Positions 34,001 to 42,881 of a stretch of 64,000 nt of DNA are shown here, piece after piece. Position 1 is the stretch's first letter. Each line of letters begins with the position of its first letter. The notes under the pieces were generated by a model, which was given only the letters and a program-made list of their open reading frames with translations, was not told the DNA's origin and ran no database searches. Source of the stretch: Heloderma charlesbogerti (lineage: Eukaryota > Chordata > Lepidosauria > Squamata > Helodermatidae); NCBI GenBank assembly GCA_026122225.1, contig JANEZZ010001949.1, positions 620,001 to 684,000 of the forward strand. The letters run 5' to 3'. The position numbers and the translations under genes were made by a program.

Positions 34001-37000
34001 GAACAAAAATAAAGGGGTGGAGTAATAGCAAAAAAGCAACCCAACGCTTTCTTCTTGCTTTCATAAAAGTTGCTAACCCATAAAAGCTTTTATTAACCCA
34101 CCTGCCCACACATAATTGTGTTAAACATTTATAGTCTTGATGAGAGGTGTGAGTCTGTAAAGCTTCCCTGCCTGATCAGCTGGAAGTGATGATTACTCAT
34201 GTTAGGCAACTAGGTGAGTGTCTATTTGCAAACCTGCTCTTATTTTTATAGTTATGTCTTACATTTTAATCTAGTCCTTCGTCCCCAAAGAGCTCAGGTT
34301 TGTGTACCCAGTTCTTCCTCTGTCTGTTGTGTCCTGACAGCAGGTTAGTCTGTGATATTGGAGCTAGTTCAAGGTCACACAGTGAATTTCATGGCTGAGC
34401 AGGGATTTGAACCTGGATCTCCCTGATTTTATCCATCACTACAACTTATTTGGCTCTTTGCTTATGTGGGGTGGGAGAGGAGGAGTTTGTACAATTTCAG
34501 CAGATGCAAATGTTTACACATTTCAGACATATTTTGTACTTCAGATGTGATTACAGTTGTTTCTGACTTGAATGTTGAATGTCATTGCATATAACTTATC
34601 TTCCAAAGGCTAAACAGTGATTGGGTTGTAAAATAAAATATAGTGGGCTATAGAGGGATTGTATGCTCTTTTATCTTGCAAGATTTTCTTAAATTGACCA
34701 GATTATCCGACAATTTAGGAAGATCACTGCATTCCTTAATGCGGAAACATAGGATGCTTTCCCAGTGAAATAAAATACTTTAAAACTGCTTAACTATTTG
34801 ACATAGTAGAGATTGCCTGTGATAGTTCTCTTGTGATTCCCCCTGCCTTTTTAACTTTGTAGTGAGGAAATTGATATTTTTCTGACCTTACCCTTTTGGA
34901 GAGGATATGAAAATCTTTTCTTTTCAGATTCTTGTATGGCAGACTTGAGGCTTTCAACAAAAACTGCATCCAGACACATTGGAGAGTTATTTAAGGTGAG
35001 ATCTATAAGAGGAAGCAATGGGTTGGATCTGGACTTAGTCATACTTAAGAGTAGACGAACTGGAATCAATGGGACTTAATCATGACTAACTTACGTCCCA
35101 TTGATTTCAGTTGGTCTTCTCTAAGTATAACTAAGCCTGGATTCAACTCAGTGGCTCTCATCAGCCAGAAACAGTTAAACTTATTTCCAGAGACAGACAC
35201 CCGCTGATGCTGACATCCTAGGAAATAAGTAACTTGATCCATTTAATTTTTATTTTAACAATCTGCAGTTGTATTTGGAAAGGCATATATTTATTTTCAA
35301 CATACGTGAGCTGAGGCATAAAGGTGAAATCCAAGTAAGAATGTTGTATTGAGAGAACTACTTCTGTCAGTGGAAGCAGGAGGCAGCAATTCTCTCCTCT
35401 AAGCCCCCACATCCCCTCAAAATCTGCTCCAGAGATTTGGGAAACCTTCCAGAGCAGATTTTCAGGGGGTTGCATGAGAGGAGGAGAAAGTCCTGTTGCA
35501 AGAGGGGAAGTCTGCTCATGCGACATTGTATTCCACCCTAAGGGCAGTATCCAGTGGGATGCTGTGCCCCTGCTAATTCCGTTCCACAAGTGAGATGGAC
35601 CATTTGCACAATGAAGATTTAGAAACAAGTGGAACGCTGGTTTCTGGGACAGGGCTGGTCAGTGGAACTTGCATAAGGGAGCTCCGCTGACCTGTCCCAA
35701 TCCAGAAATAAGTGTTTCAGCTTGTTTCGCTGCTCCCTATAGGAAGAGTTACATTTCTGTTGCACAAGCAGTTTGTCCTGCTTGCACAGTGGAATTGGTG
35801 CTAGGGGACGCTTGCACAACAGCCTCATTGGATGCCGCCCTAAGACTTTTTAATATTCCCTGAGTTTCAGGGAGACAACCTATATTTTGTTAAATTTACT
35901 AGACTGGTTTTTAATTGTTCCTCTGCATGGGCCTGTTCAGGACCTACCTGCTGCTTTTAGTTTTTGACCTAGAAGTTGAGGATATCATAACTACTTTGGT
36001 TTTATTCTCACCAGTCTTCAGTGCTGGCCTAATAGACTTGTGAGTGAGTGGAGGCTCACCCCCAAGGTAATCGTGTCCTATTGTGGGGCCCTCTCTTATC
36101 AAAAGGGAATCACTAGTTTTATATCTTTACAATTGAAACACTAAAACCTCATATGTGCTTTCATCATCATTCTTCCAAAAATATTACTTATTTTTTTAAA
36201 AAAGATTTATGCTCTTGTGCATTGGAGATTCAGCACTGATAACACATTTCATAAAATATAGAAGCTAAATAATTCCTTTTTTGGCTTCACTGTTTTCCAC
36301 TAAGTTGGAACAGAACGTATACAACCTCCAAGAAAATGCTTAGGGTTTGTTGCTTCAAGAGAAGAATTGCGTAGCTCAACTTCTTCCATAGAGAGTGCCT
36401 CTATGCTCTTGTTGAACACAGTGTGATGCAGTGTTGGCATTAAGATACATTATTAAGGTCACTGTGGAAAACATGGGCATAAGTGGTCATTCTATGTATT
36501 ACATATGTATATCTCTAGAAAAAAAATGTCATTCTGTTGAGCCTTTTTAAATGTATATTGGAATTGCAAAGCAGTACCAGCGAAACATTTTGACATTCAT
36601 AGCATGTGAGTTAATGTTGGAATGTGACTTTTGTTGAGATACCTGAAGACAGTTTATGAATTGCAATATTCCCAGTATATTATAGCTCATTTTTAATAAT
36701 GTAATCTTTTCTGTTCTTCTCTTCTCACCACCACCCTCCTGCCAGTCTCTGTCAACCCTGGTAGAAAAAGCGGAAGGTTTCTCAAAAGCATTGACTCTGC
36801 AACCAACTTTGGAACTGTGCAAACTCCACCAAGAAATTGTTTCTGGCTCAGAAGTGAAAAAGGACAATAAAATCAATGTCAAAAACCTTACATCACAAAT
36901 GGAAGTCACACCCCCACAAACTGCTACTAGTAATTCTGTTCTACTAAAAAGAAAGAGACTGTCATCTTCCCCACAGAAACTTTACCCACTTCAACAAAGA

Positions 37001-37021
37001 AAAATTGGTCTTGATACATGA
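18837..37021 (+). CDS. NSL1: NSL1, MIS12 kinetochore complex subunit; complete, 6 coding exons, 261 aa
   Basis: Six exons with matching phases encode a 261-residue protein aligning with vertebrate NSL1 (human 281). Recognisable blocks are FETAVQENVTVNGQLWQE (from residue 61), DIKLLEDQLDELIVEVASKR (88-107), YPRKMQMHAVRAIKTQQELL (110-129) and the C-terminus ending RKIGLDT, like human RKINLDT. NSL1 is part of the four-subunit MIS12 complex (MIS12, PMF1, DSN1, NSL1), which links CENP-C/CENP-T chromatin to the NDC80 complex and KNL1. The first exon is poorly conserved and 19 residues shorter than human. The segment equivalent to human PVIHL reads PTLEL (190-194). The start at 18837 is the only ATG in the upstream open frame and has G at -3 and +4. 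Introns are about 1.3, 5.6, 2.0, 6.7 and 1.75 kb. Confidence 0.97.
20283..20361 (+). CDS. NSL1: NSL1 coding exon 2
   Basis: Encodes NFETAVQENVTVNGQLWQ then ESSDDIQN, and leaves one G. Acceptor ACTGCAG, donor GTATGT. Confidence 0.96.
20584..20840 (+). repeat. Dispersed repeat family F
   Basis: Starts AAGAACATAAGAGCATGCTG and continues ATCAGACCAAAGGC, TAGTCCAGCATTCTGTTC and CCTTATCCTCCATAAG. Copies are at 45015-45270 and at the right edge (63900-64000). I do not know its class. Confidence 0.7.
21040..21218 (+). mobile_element. tRNA-derived SINE, family G
   Basis: Contains CATGCTTTGCATGTGAAAAG, a GGGTTCTATCCCTGGC B-box region, GACCTCTGAAAAGCC and the end TATAAGGCAGCTTCC. Further copies are at 29005-29160 (reverse), 41795-41998 and 49905-50025 (reverse). 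Confidence 0.75.
22243..22350. mobile_element. Family A palindrome, asymmetric copy
   Basis: The left arm AACTCCCAGCATTCCCCAAG is full length. The right arm has lost the GGGAATGCTGGGA segment and resumes at TTGTAGAACTTTTTTTCTGT. Ends are CCTATGTGTGTTTAGACC and CGTGCATAGGATTG. Confidence 0.7.
22550..23293. mobile_element. hAT-like element with 8-bp target duplication, carrying an L1 fragment
   Basis: The ends are CAGGGGTCCCCGATGCAGTG and GGTTGGGCACCCCTG. Flanks GTGTATAT (22542-22549) and GAGTATAT (23294-23301) match at 7 of 8 bases, the size expected for hAT. The middle (roughly 22690-23215) is unrelated and L1-derived. Confidence 0.75.
22918..23184 (-). pseudogene. L1 ORF2 C-terminal remnant
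   Basis: A minus-strand open frame encodes QQKHLFHVYWTPQCLF and CWWCNTASFEHMFWRCPVVA. The C-x2-C...H...C cluster resembles the C-terminal cysteine motif of L1 ORF2p. This is fossil LINE sequence, not a host gene. Confidence 0.7.
23870..24370. mobile_element. Large fold-back element with a nested MITE
   Basis: Two arms of roughly 110-130 bp face each other. On the left are CAGCACCAACCCTCAGGCTC and TTTTAAACTAACCAGAGTTT; on the right their inverse, CTGGTTAGTTTAAAAGTGG and GCAAGCCTGAAGGTTGCTGA. A family E MITE (24083-24215) occupies the loop. Confidence 0.7.
24083..24215. mobile_element. Palindromic MITE, family E
   Basis: Ends CAGGGTTGGGCAATGTGTGG and AGTTGCCCACCCCTG show the hAT-like terminal sequence well. 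The arms GATGTTTTGGCCTACATC and GTTATAGGCCAAAACA pair. Confidence 0.8.
26008..26138 (+). CDS. NSL1: NSL1 coding exon 3
   Basis: Encodes the helical segment DTDIKLLEDQLDELIV through KTQQELL, the best-conserved part of the protein. Acceptor AAATTAG, donor GTGAGT. Confidence 0.97.
26275..26470 (+). mobile_element. Old SINE (MIR-like)
   Basis: GCCATGAACTTGCTAAGTAC, CTCTGTCTTACCCATCTACA and GTGTGGGGATAATAACACTA resemble the body of MIR/CORE-type SINEs. A related antisense fragment lies at about 26930-27125. Confidence 0.5.
28167..28221 (+). CDS. NSL1: NSL1 coding exon 4
   Basis: Encodes GCYQPIVNPEEIKAEPSQ plus one base, matching human KQYHPVVHPLDLKYDP. Acceptor TATGTAG, donor GTAACT. Confidence 0.93.
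28368..28645. mobile_element. Family H fold-back repeat
   Basis: TTTATTATGGCATAAGCTTT and GAGCTAGAATGTACATCATC on the left are answered in reverse by GATGTACATTCTAGCTCACA and AAGCTTATGCCATAATAAAT on the right. It lies in NSL1 intron 4. Other copies are at about 57390-57450, 60095-60180 and 63690-63885. Confidence 0.75.
28648..29005 (-). mobile_element. hAT-like MITE, family D
   Basis: A full-length copy with ends CAGGAGTTGAACCTTGGGCT and AAAGAGGTTCAGCACCCCTG. The internal TTAGTTACTGGCAGTAAGAA matches the other D copies. Confidence 0.75.
29005..29160 (-). mobile_element. tRNA-derived SINE, family G (reverse)
   Basis: TCTCAGGCAGAGGTCTTTCC and AGGGATTGAACTCAGGACCT are the reverse complement of the G body and B box. 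Confidence 0.7.
29165..30375 (+). mobile_element. L2-type LINE 3' part, split by a Sauria SINE
   Basis: Degraded peptide motifs include LVQNAAARLLTGAS-like, LKELHWLPESYLVKFKVL-like, and the open frame with TLWNTLPNDIGQAPTVLTF and RRLLKTHLFTQAFPE. The LINE tail resumes at about 30292 and ends in AAATAAATAAAAG at 30375. Confidence 0.8.
29949..30291 (+). mobile_element. Sauria SINE (tRNA-like head, CTTTA-rich tail)
   Basis: The head has TGGCTTAGTGGTTAAGACG (A box) and GCAGTTCGAGACCCGAG (B box). The body has AGGTACCGCTTCGGCGGGAA and the tail is CACCTTTACCTTTTACC. This is the squamate SINE class thought to use BovB machinery. The flanks TTTTTATTATATTG and TTTTTATGCTATTG match at 12 of 14 and may be the target duplication. 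Confidence 0.9.
34255..34445 (-). mobile_element. tRNA-derived SINE (reverse)
   Basis: AGCAGGGATTTGAACCTGGA is the reverse of a B-box region, next to GGTCACACAGTGAATTTCAT. It lies in NSL1 intron 4. Confidence 0.6.
34928..34995 (+). CDS. NSL1: NSL1 coding exon 5
   Basis: Twenty-three codons, DSCMADLRLSTKTASR then HIGELFK, divergent from human but in the correct phase and position. Acceptor TTTTCAG, donor GTGAGA. Confidence 0.92.
35020..35155. mobile_element. Family B fold-back element just after NSL1 exon 5
   Basis: TTAGTCATACTTAAGAGTAG on the left pairs with TTCTCTAAGTATAACTAAGC on the right, around AATCATGACTAACTTACG. It begins about 25 bp after the exon 5 donor. Confidence 0.7.
35540..35850. 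mobile_element. Fold-back repeat, family I
   Basis: CAGTATCCAGTGGGATGCTG near the left end and CATTGGATGCCGCCCTAAG at the right end are roughly inverted, with TTCTGGGACAGGGCTGGTC inside. A related copy is at 61540-61760. Confidence 0.5.
36746..37021 (+). CDS. NSL1: NSL1 coding exon 6 (terminal)
   Basis: Ninety-one codons and TGA. It starts SLSTLVEKAEGFSKAL, matching human SLPALIEQGEGFSQVL, and ends KIGLDT. It carries the C-terminal region that in human contacts NDC80 and KNL1. Confidence 0.97.
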   Translation, partial: SLSTLVEKAEGFSKALTLQPTLELCKLHQEIVSGSEVKKDNKINVKNLTSQMEVTPPQTATSNSVLLKRKRLSSSPQKLYPLQQRKIGLDT

Positions 37022-37226
37022 AAGCTTTTTTTTTGTGGGGGACTGTTGTGTAGCCTTCCTCTTTTTCTATTTGAACTTGTCCACAGCACATGAGCATAGA
37101 CTGTTTGCATCAGTAGTGCTCTGGAATTCATATAACCAAATAGATCTTATCTGGTAGTAATGGAGTTTGTTGCTAGATCCTATCATATAGCTCTGAATAT
37201 TGTACCTAATGCTTATGCACATTTTT

Positions 37227-37232
37227 ATTAAA
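37227..37232 (+). terminator. Candidate NSL1 polyadenylation signal (ATTAAA)
   Basis: ATTAAA about 205 bp after the NSL1 stop codon is the first good hexamer downstream. Actual cleavage is not shown by sequence. Confidence 0.5.
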
Positions 37233-38282
37233 TTTGAGCATTGTTCTTTGACACTGAAACTTGAGGCTGCTGTAAGTTTGGTATATTACAGCAACAATGA
37301 GGTTGTGAATTGCTTATGAAGATAAACACCTCTGAATGATCAAGTCTCCAGAGCAGATGCACAGTGCAGAGAGAGCGAGAGCTGTGCACTAGCATAGCAG
37401 TTGCTCAGTTGCCACACAGGCAGAAGACTCTGTGCCATGGGCAGCTTCAAAAGCAGTTTCACATGCAGCATCTGTGGCTTCCAAGAAGAAAGCCAAAAGT
37501 CCTGTTACAAATGCAGTCCCTTTGGTGCACATACAAGGGCTGTCTGGATCACAGCAAGAGTTTGCATTGGTGGCTTCGTGTAACTTCAAAGTTTTGCTTA
37601 GTTATAGAGGTTCATTGTGAACATCAGGGGTAGTTGAGAGCTGAACTACATGTTTGGTTGCAGACTGAGTTGTCACTAAATAGCTAGAAAGTAGTGGGGG
37701 AAGGGTGCAACTTGGGGGGTGACGGGTGGGTAATGCTCCCCCTATCGGCTGCTTCTCGCCTGCATTCCCTTCTCCAATTGCCTTTCTCCCAGCCGTGACA
37801 TACCTGGAAGGGTTGTGCAGGAGAAAAGTGTCAGCTGAGCAAAGATTAAGAATCCTTCTCCTGCCCACAGGAGTTCTTCCTTCCAAACATCTTGGGTTTA
37901 GATGTTTTAGTGGAGACCCAGGTATCCAAACCAGGTCTGCCCCCAAACATCTAGGTTTGTCCTGACAAGCAACCTGGAATATATGTAACTACATTTGAAA
38001 TTGTGATGGAGTTCTTTGCTTGCATGGTGTGCCATTTTCAACTTAAAACAGTGCCCATGATGCATATTACGGTCTGGCATTAACATTTTTATGTTCTCTT
38101 GAATACTTCCCTCTTTAATTATATTGACCCTTCAGTGTATGCCTCAGGAATGCCAGTTTAGGATGACTAATCTGTATATTAGATTTAATTTTTTAAAGCC
38201 CACATTATAAATCTAGGGTACTAGTAAAGTAATGTCAAGCTATGAGCTTTTTCAGTTGAACTTGCATATGGATCTATATGGG

Positions 38283-38360
38283 TTGTGTCCAATGTTAGTC
38301 TCACTTAAATCTCATTCATTTCAATAGGTTTGCTCTAAGTAGAACTAACATTGGACACCC
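38283..38360. mobile_element. Family B repeat
   Basis: GTGTCCAATGTTAGTCTCAC and CTAAGTAGAACTAACATTGG form inverted arms. Confidence 0.65.
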
Positions 38361-39774
38361 TATCTCTGTTTTCCTATGAAAAAGGAAGAGATGGTCCCCT
38401 TTAGGTCTCTTTTTAAAATACATACTAGTAGTTGGTGTTGCTTGCTTGATGGGCAGTATATTGTTTCTCTAAAGCCAGACTGGAATGTACTTTGAGTTGT
38501 ATCCACCTGCAGAGTCGAGTGCTGGGCCTGAAAGAGATTTCCTCAAGCAGCATATATTCAAGGGAAGCTGTAAAAAGGGAATTCTAGATTTGGGGATTCA
38601 GGACTTGTCTTGCTTTGGAACTGGCACTGCCTGCCTCTATGCTTGCTTGTTTTACTATATAGTACTTGCTCAAGCTATACTTGTAAATAACTACAGAGGC
38701 ACTGTACAGTCCCCACTGCTTTCGCCTATAAAAATTTTAAAAATCATTCTCCGTTCTTCCCGTGTAAAGAGTACTCCAAACCTACCACTTTGGGAACAGT
38801 ATATGTATTTATATACTATGACTACAGTGGTGAGCCTTATTTATGAATTTCCAAAATTAATGCTCTTAGCAGATACTGTTTTCCTTTTTTACTAATTAGG
38901 ACTTACTGAAATACATTGTTTCTGAAAATGCAAACTGTTTCTCGCCTCAGAACAACTTTAATTATTGTTTCTTTAAATTGTTTCTCGAGTTAACAACCTT
39001 AATGAGAGGAAAATGGACAAAAGACTAAACATTTCATTCTGCTCTTGAAGTTTTACTTTAAAACATGGATTAATGGAGTAGGGTTTCCAAACTGAATATG
39101 TACATTTCTTTTGTCTCCTGTGTAAAATGTATATTCTATATAAACTATGTTTTTGTATATATCAAACTCATCAAGACCAGACCTCTGGAGTTACATTCAA
39201 ATTTTGGCTTAAATTATCCGTTGTTCCATGGTAGTTCTGATTTGTCATTTTCGAAAGAGTGCAGAGTTGAGAATTCAAGTATGACTAAAGTACTACAGTG
39301 AAGGCATTGGGCTTGATAATATACTGTATTTTGCATACAGGAATTGTCTTTATAACATACAAAATACAGTAGCCAGAATCCAAACAATGGAACAACTAGT
39401 TTTGCATATGCAGGAGCTTGGGTTTCTCTAGCTCACTTCTCCTAATATCGCATGGAAAAATCACATTCTGAAAGGGAACAGTCGCAAGCAGTTTGTTATA
39501 TAGTGTAGGGATCTGCTGATCAGAGAAAAAGTATGAAAGCTCACTGGACATGGCTAAAATAGTTCTTAAGATCCCAGCCATGTTTAGCTATAGATGGAGT
39601 TTTACTCCAACAAAACTATATTTGGATTCAATAGTTATCCTATACCCAGTCATTTTGAAAATGAACAGCATGACATTTTGCCAGTATTTCTTAAGCAGGG
39701 GTCCCCCCTGCCATATATGCATATGCATGTGTTCAGAGCATTAGTCTATGAGTCTAGAAGCTGTCCATTCATTA

Positions 39775-39900
39775 TGTTTGTATATCACCCCATAGCTGAA
39801 GCTCTCTGGGCAGTTCACAAAAATTAAAAACCATTAAAATACATCATATAAAGTATAAAACCATTCATGTAAGGACATAAAACAGATAACACACACAACA
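39775..39900 (-). mobile_element. L2-type LINE tail (reverse)
   Basis: CATAGCTGAAGCTCTCTGGG then CAGTTCACAAAAATTAAAAA is the reverse of an L2-like 3' end. Similar tails are at 51355-51435 and 60785-60915. Confidence 0.6.
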
Positions 39901-40334
39901 ACAGCTTATATTTAAAACAGAGACCATCCAGGACCTGCTCAAAAGACTCGTTATATGTTGCCAAATGTATCAGTTCCATTGATATCGTAGCTAATATACT
40001 GACTTTCTTTTCAGTATGGACACAGTGAATGAGAATGGATTACACTAAATGTAGCTTACCAAATCCAGGAATCATCCCTTCTCCTAAATTCTGATGCCAT
40101 CATTTTAATAAAATGGTATTTTAGTTTTGGTTTGAATTCTAAAATTGGATTCTCTTCCAATCTCAATTCTGCAGACTTAAGCATACTCGCTTGGAAGTAA
40201 TTCCTACTGAATTCAGTCAGACATATTTCATAGTGAGCATGCTTTAAGATGCAGCTTAATTCCATGGAGTCCTTGGAGTCCCTTAGAGACAATGTTACTT
40301 GTTTAATGTGGTTGGTTTTAACTATCTCTGCTAT

Positions 40335-40428
40335 AAAGAATCCTGACTTGGATTCCTGCATTGAACAGGGGGTTGGACTCGATGGCCTTGTAGGCCCCTT
40401 CCAACCCTACTATTCTATGATTCTATGA
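40335..40428 (+). mobile_element. CR1 LINE 3' end
   Basis: Ends GGGGGTTGGACTCGATGGCC, CCCCTTCCAACCCTACTATT and the CR1-type terminal octamer repeat ATTCTATG. Confidence 0.85.
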
Positions 40429-41287
40429 AAGTGCTGCGGTTTGACAACCATAAGGTGCTGAAGAGGTGACCTCTTCTATAACTTTTTGATAAGGCAATTG
40501 GCATGCTGGAATGTAGTGAATGAGAGCATACAATTATTTTTTGGAGAGCAAAACAGCTGGAGGTGGGAGAAGAAAGTCAAATGATGAATTATGCAGTTAC
40601 TGCTTTGGGCAAGGAATTAGGTAACTTTTTAAAAAAGGGGGGGTCCCAATTTTGATAGGAATAGCATTGCTTCTGAAGAGGGGAACCTTATTAAATCCAG
40701 GATATATAAAAACAATGGTAGGCCTTGTAGAGGAATGTAATGATAGAGTGATTTCCTGGAAACTTTCATGGTGGCTGGATCAAGATACATACAGTGTCTT
40801 AATGCTGTATTTTTAAAGTGAATTCTATCAAGAAAATTCTATTTCTTCATAGCTGTGTGTAATTATTTTGTTTTTGGATGAGTTCCTATAAGTTTCCTAT
40901 GACTCTGAACTCATAGTTGTAAAAAGAGTCTAAAACCTCCCTTCATTTGAAATGTCACAACATTGAACTTTTTTATTTTTAACTTGGGCATAAACTGGTA
41001 TTTCATCACAAGGCGTCTGGCTGCTTTCTTAATATAGCTGAATTCCTCTGAAGGACACCTAATAAAAGGATGGCTGCTTGATCCATATGTGCATATGGGC
41101 ATGATAGTATGATAGTACACTGCTGAGCTCAAGAGCGACAGGAGAATTATTATCTGGAGAAAATGATCACAAAGTTTACTAACATTTATTGATTGAACCA
41201 ATGATGCATTTTCAGGCCCTACTGTCTGAGTTAATCTGCCTCTAATAGCAGCGTGATAATTTATAAAGTTCAAGATTTGTTTTAACG

Positions 41288-41419
41288 TGGGGAACATATG
41301 CTCCTCTAGAAGTTGTTGGACTGCAGGTCCTATCAGCCCTAGCCAACCTAGCCAGTGGTGAGGGATGATGGAATTACAGTCCAACAACATCTAGCCGGCC
41401 CCAAGTTCCCAATCCCTGA
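41288..41419. mobile_element. Palindromic MITE, family E
   Basis: AGTTGTTGGACTGCAGGTCC pairs with GGAATTACAGTCCAACAACA. Confidence 0.75.
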
Positions 41420-41794
41420 TTTAGCAGCACAGGCTGTTGAAGCTTCAAATATGTATGCTTTCTCCAGAAATATGATTGTCATCTCTTTCTTAAGAATCAA
41501 AAACATATCTAGACTACCTGTGGCAAATGGAACTCCAGAAGCTGGTGCTCTCCTACGTAAAAGACAGTGCGAAGTAGCTCTTCTCGCAATCAAAATAGCT
41601 TCTCTAATTTGTTGCAACATAGTCTAACAGAAAGCTTGAATCAGAGTGTAGCAGTGTCCAGCTCAATCTTGGTTTAAGTGTGCAGCATAGTTACTGGTGG
41701 TGTAGAAAGCCTCGTGCAATCTTTCTCTCACATGCTATGGCATTCTGAAATTACACCATTGTGGCTAGATATGTAAACCAGAATAAATGGCACT

Positions 41795-41998
41795 CTGTCT
41801 TCAATGCATTTGGGGAAGGGCTGGCAAGCACATGCTTTGCACGCAGATGGTCCCAGGTTCAATCCCTGGCATCTCCAGATAGAGCTGAGAAAGACTTCTG
41901 CTTGAAACCCAGGGAAGCTGTTACCAGTCTGCATAGAGTAGACAGTACGGAGCTAGGTGGGCCAATGGCCAGACTCAACATAAGGTAGCTTCCTATGG
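41795..41998 (+). mobile_element. tRNA-derived SINE, family G
   Basis: CATGCTTTGCACGCAGATGG and the B box GGTTCAATCCCTGGC are well preserved. It ends with ATAAGGTAGCTTCCTATGG. Confidence 0.8.
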
Positions 41999-42881
41999 TG
42001 CAGTTTTCATTTATCTGATTCGAGGATACTTACCTGCTCTCTAAACATATACTGTGGATTCACAGAATGGCTCTTGTGACCAAAGGACTAATTTTGCAAC
42101 CTTGGGAGGTTGTCCAATAAGTCAATGATTCGTTAGAAGTATTTAAAAATCTGTAGGACAAGGTATCATTAATTTGAACTGCAGACCACAAATGTTCATT
42201 CTGTGTGCCGGTTATCACCAGCTGTTGATTTATTTGATTATCAGGAGGTTTTATATCCTGACTTTTCCTTCTCTGTAAGGAAATGCTGAAGATGGCTCAC
42301 AATATAACATTTTTTAAAATGTAGACAATTTAAGTTTCTCCCCTCTTCTATCACTTCATTATGTCCTTCCTGCCCTCCCTGTTCTGTTTCTTTCTTGCTC
42401 TCTCTTCCCCCCCCCCCAAACTCTCTCAAAGGGTTGAATTATAATAGTGATGGCCAACAGGGTTGGCTGTTTTTCTTTGGTGGTTATAATAATGTACCAG
42501 TGCCATAGCCAGGATTTTGTTAGGGTGGATGGGGGTGTACTGTGGTGCATTATTTTCTTTCCAGCCTTTAAGTATTTGGGTTTTTTGGCTTGATTAAGTG
42601 GGCAGGTACTCCCTATATAATTAATTAATTGATTAAAGGTTTATTTAACCCAGTTCTTCAGCCAAAAAAAGCCCCAGAGCATTTACAGATCAACGGTGAA
42701 TACTAGACATATTTCCTTTTGTATCATGTCTGTTGATTGCTGGGAGGGGCTATCCTGTCTTTTAATATCTGTACAGTGCTTATGTTTTTAAAACAAAGAG
42801 TCTTGCCGCATCTTAAAGAGTAACAAAGGATGGCTAGTTTGATCTGGAATTGTTTAAATATGAGTCTGGGGTCTTTTTTAG

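Noticed and set aside
35218..35628. Minus-strand 136-codon open frame in NSL1 intron 5
   Set aside because: Overlaps a fold-back repeat and shows no domain.
39322..39372. Inverted ACTGTATTTTGCAT / CAAAATACAGT pair
   Set aside because: Short arms in AT-rich DNA with no other copies noticed; likely chance.
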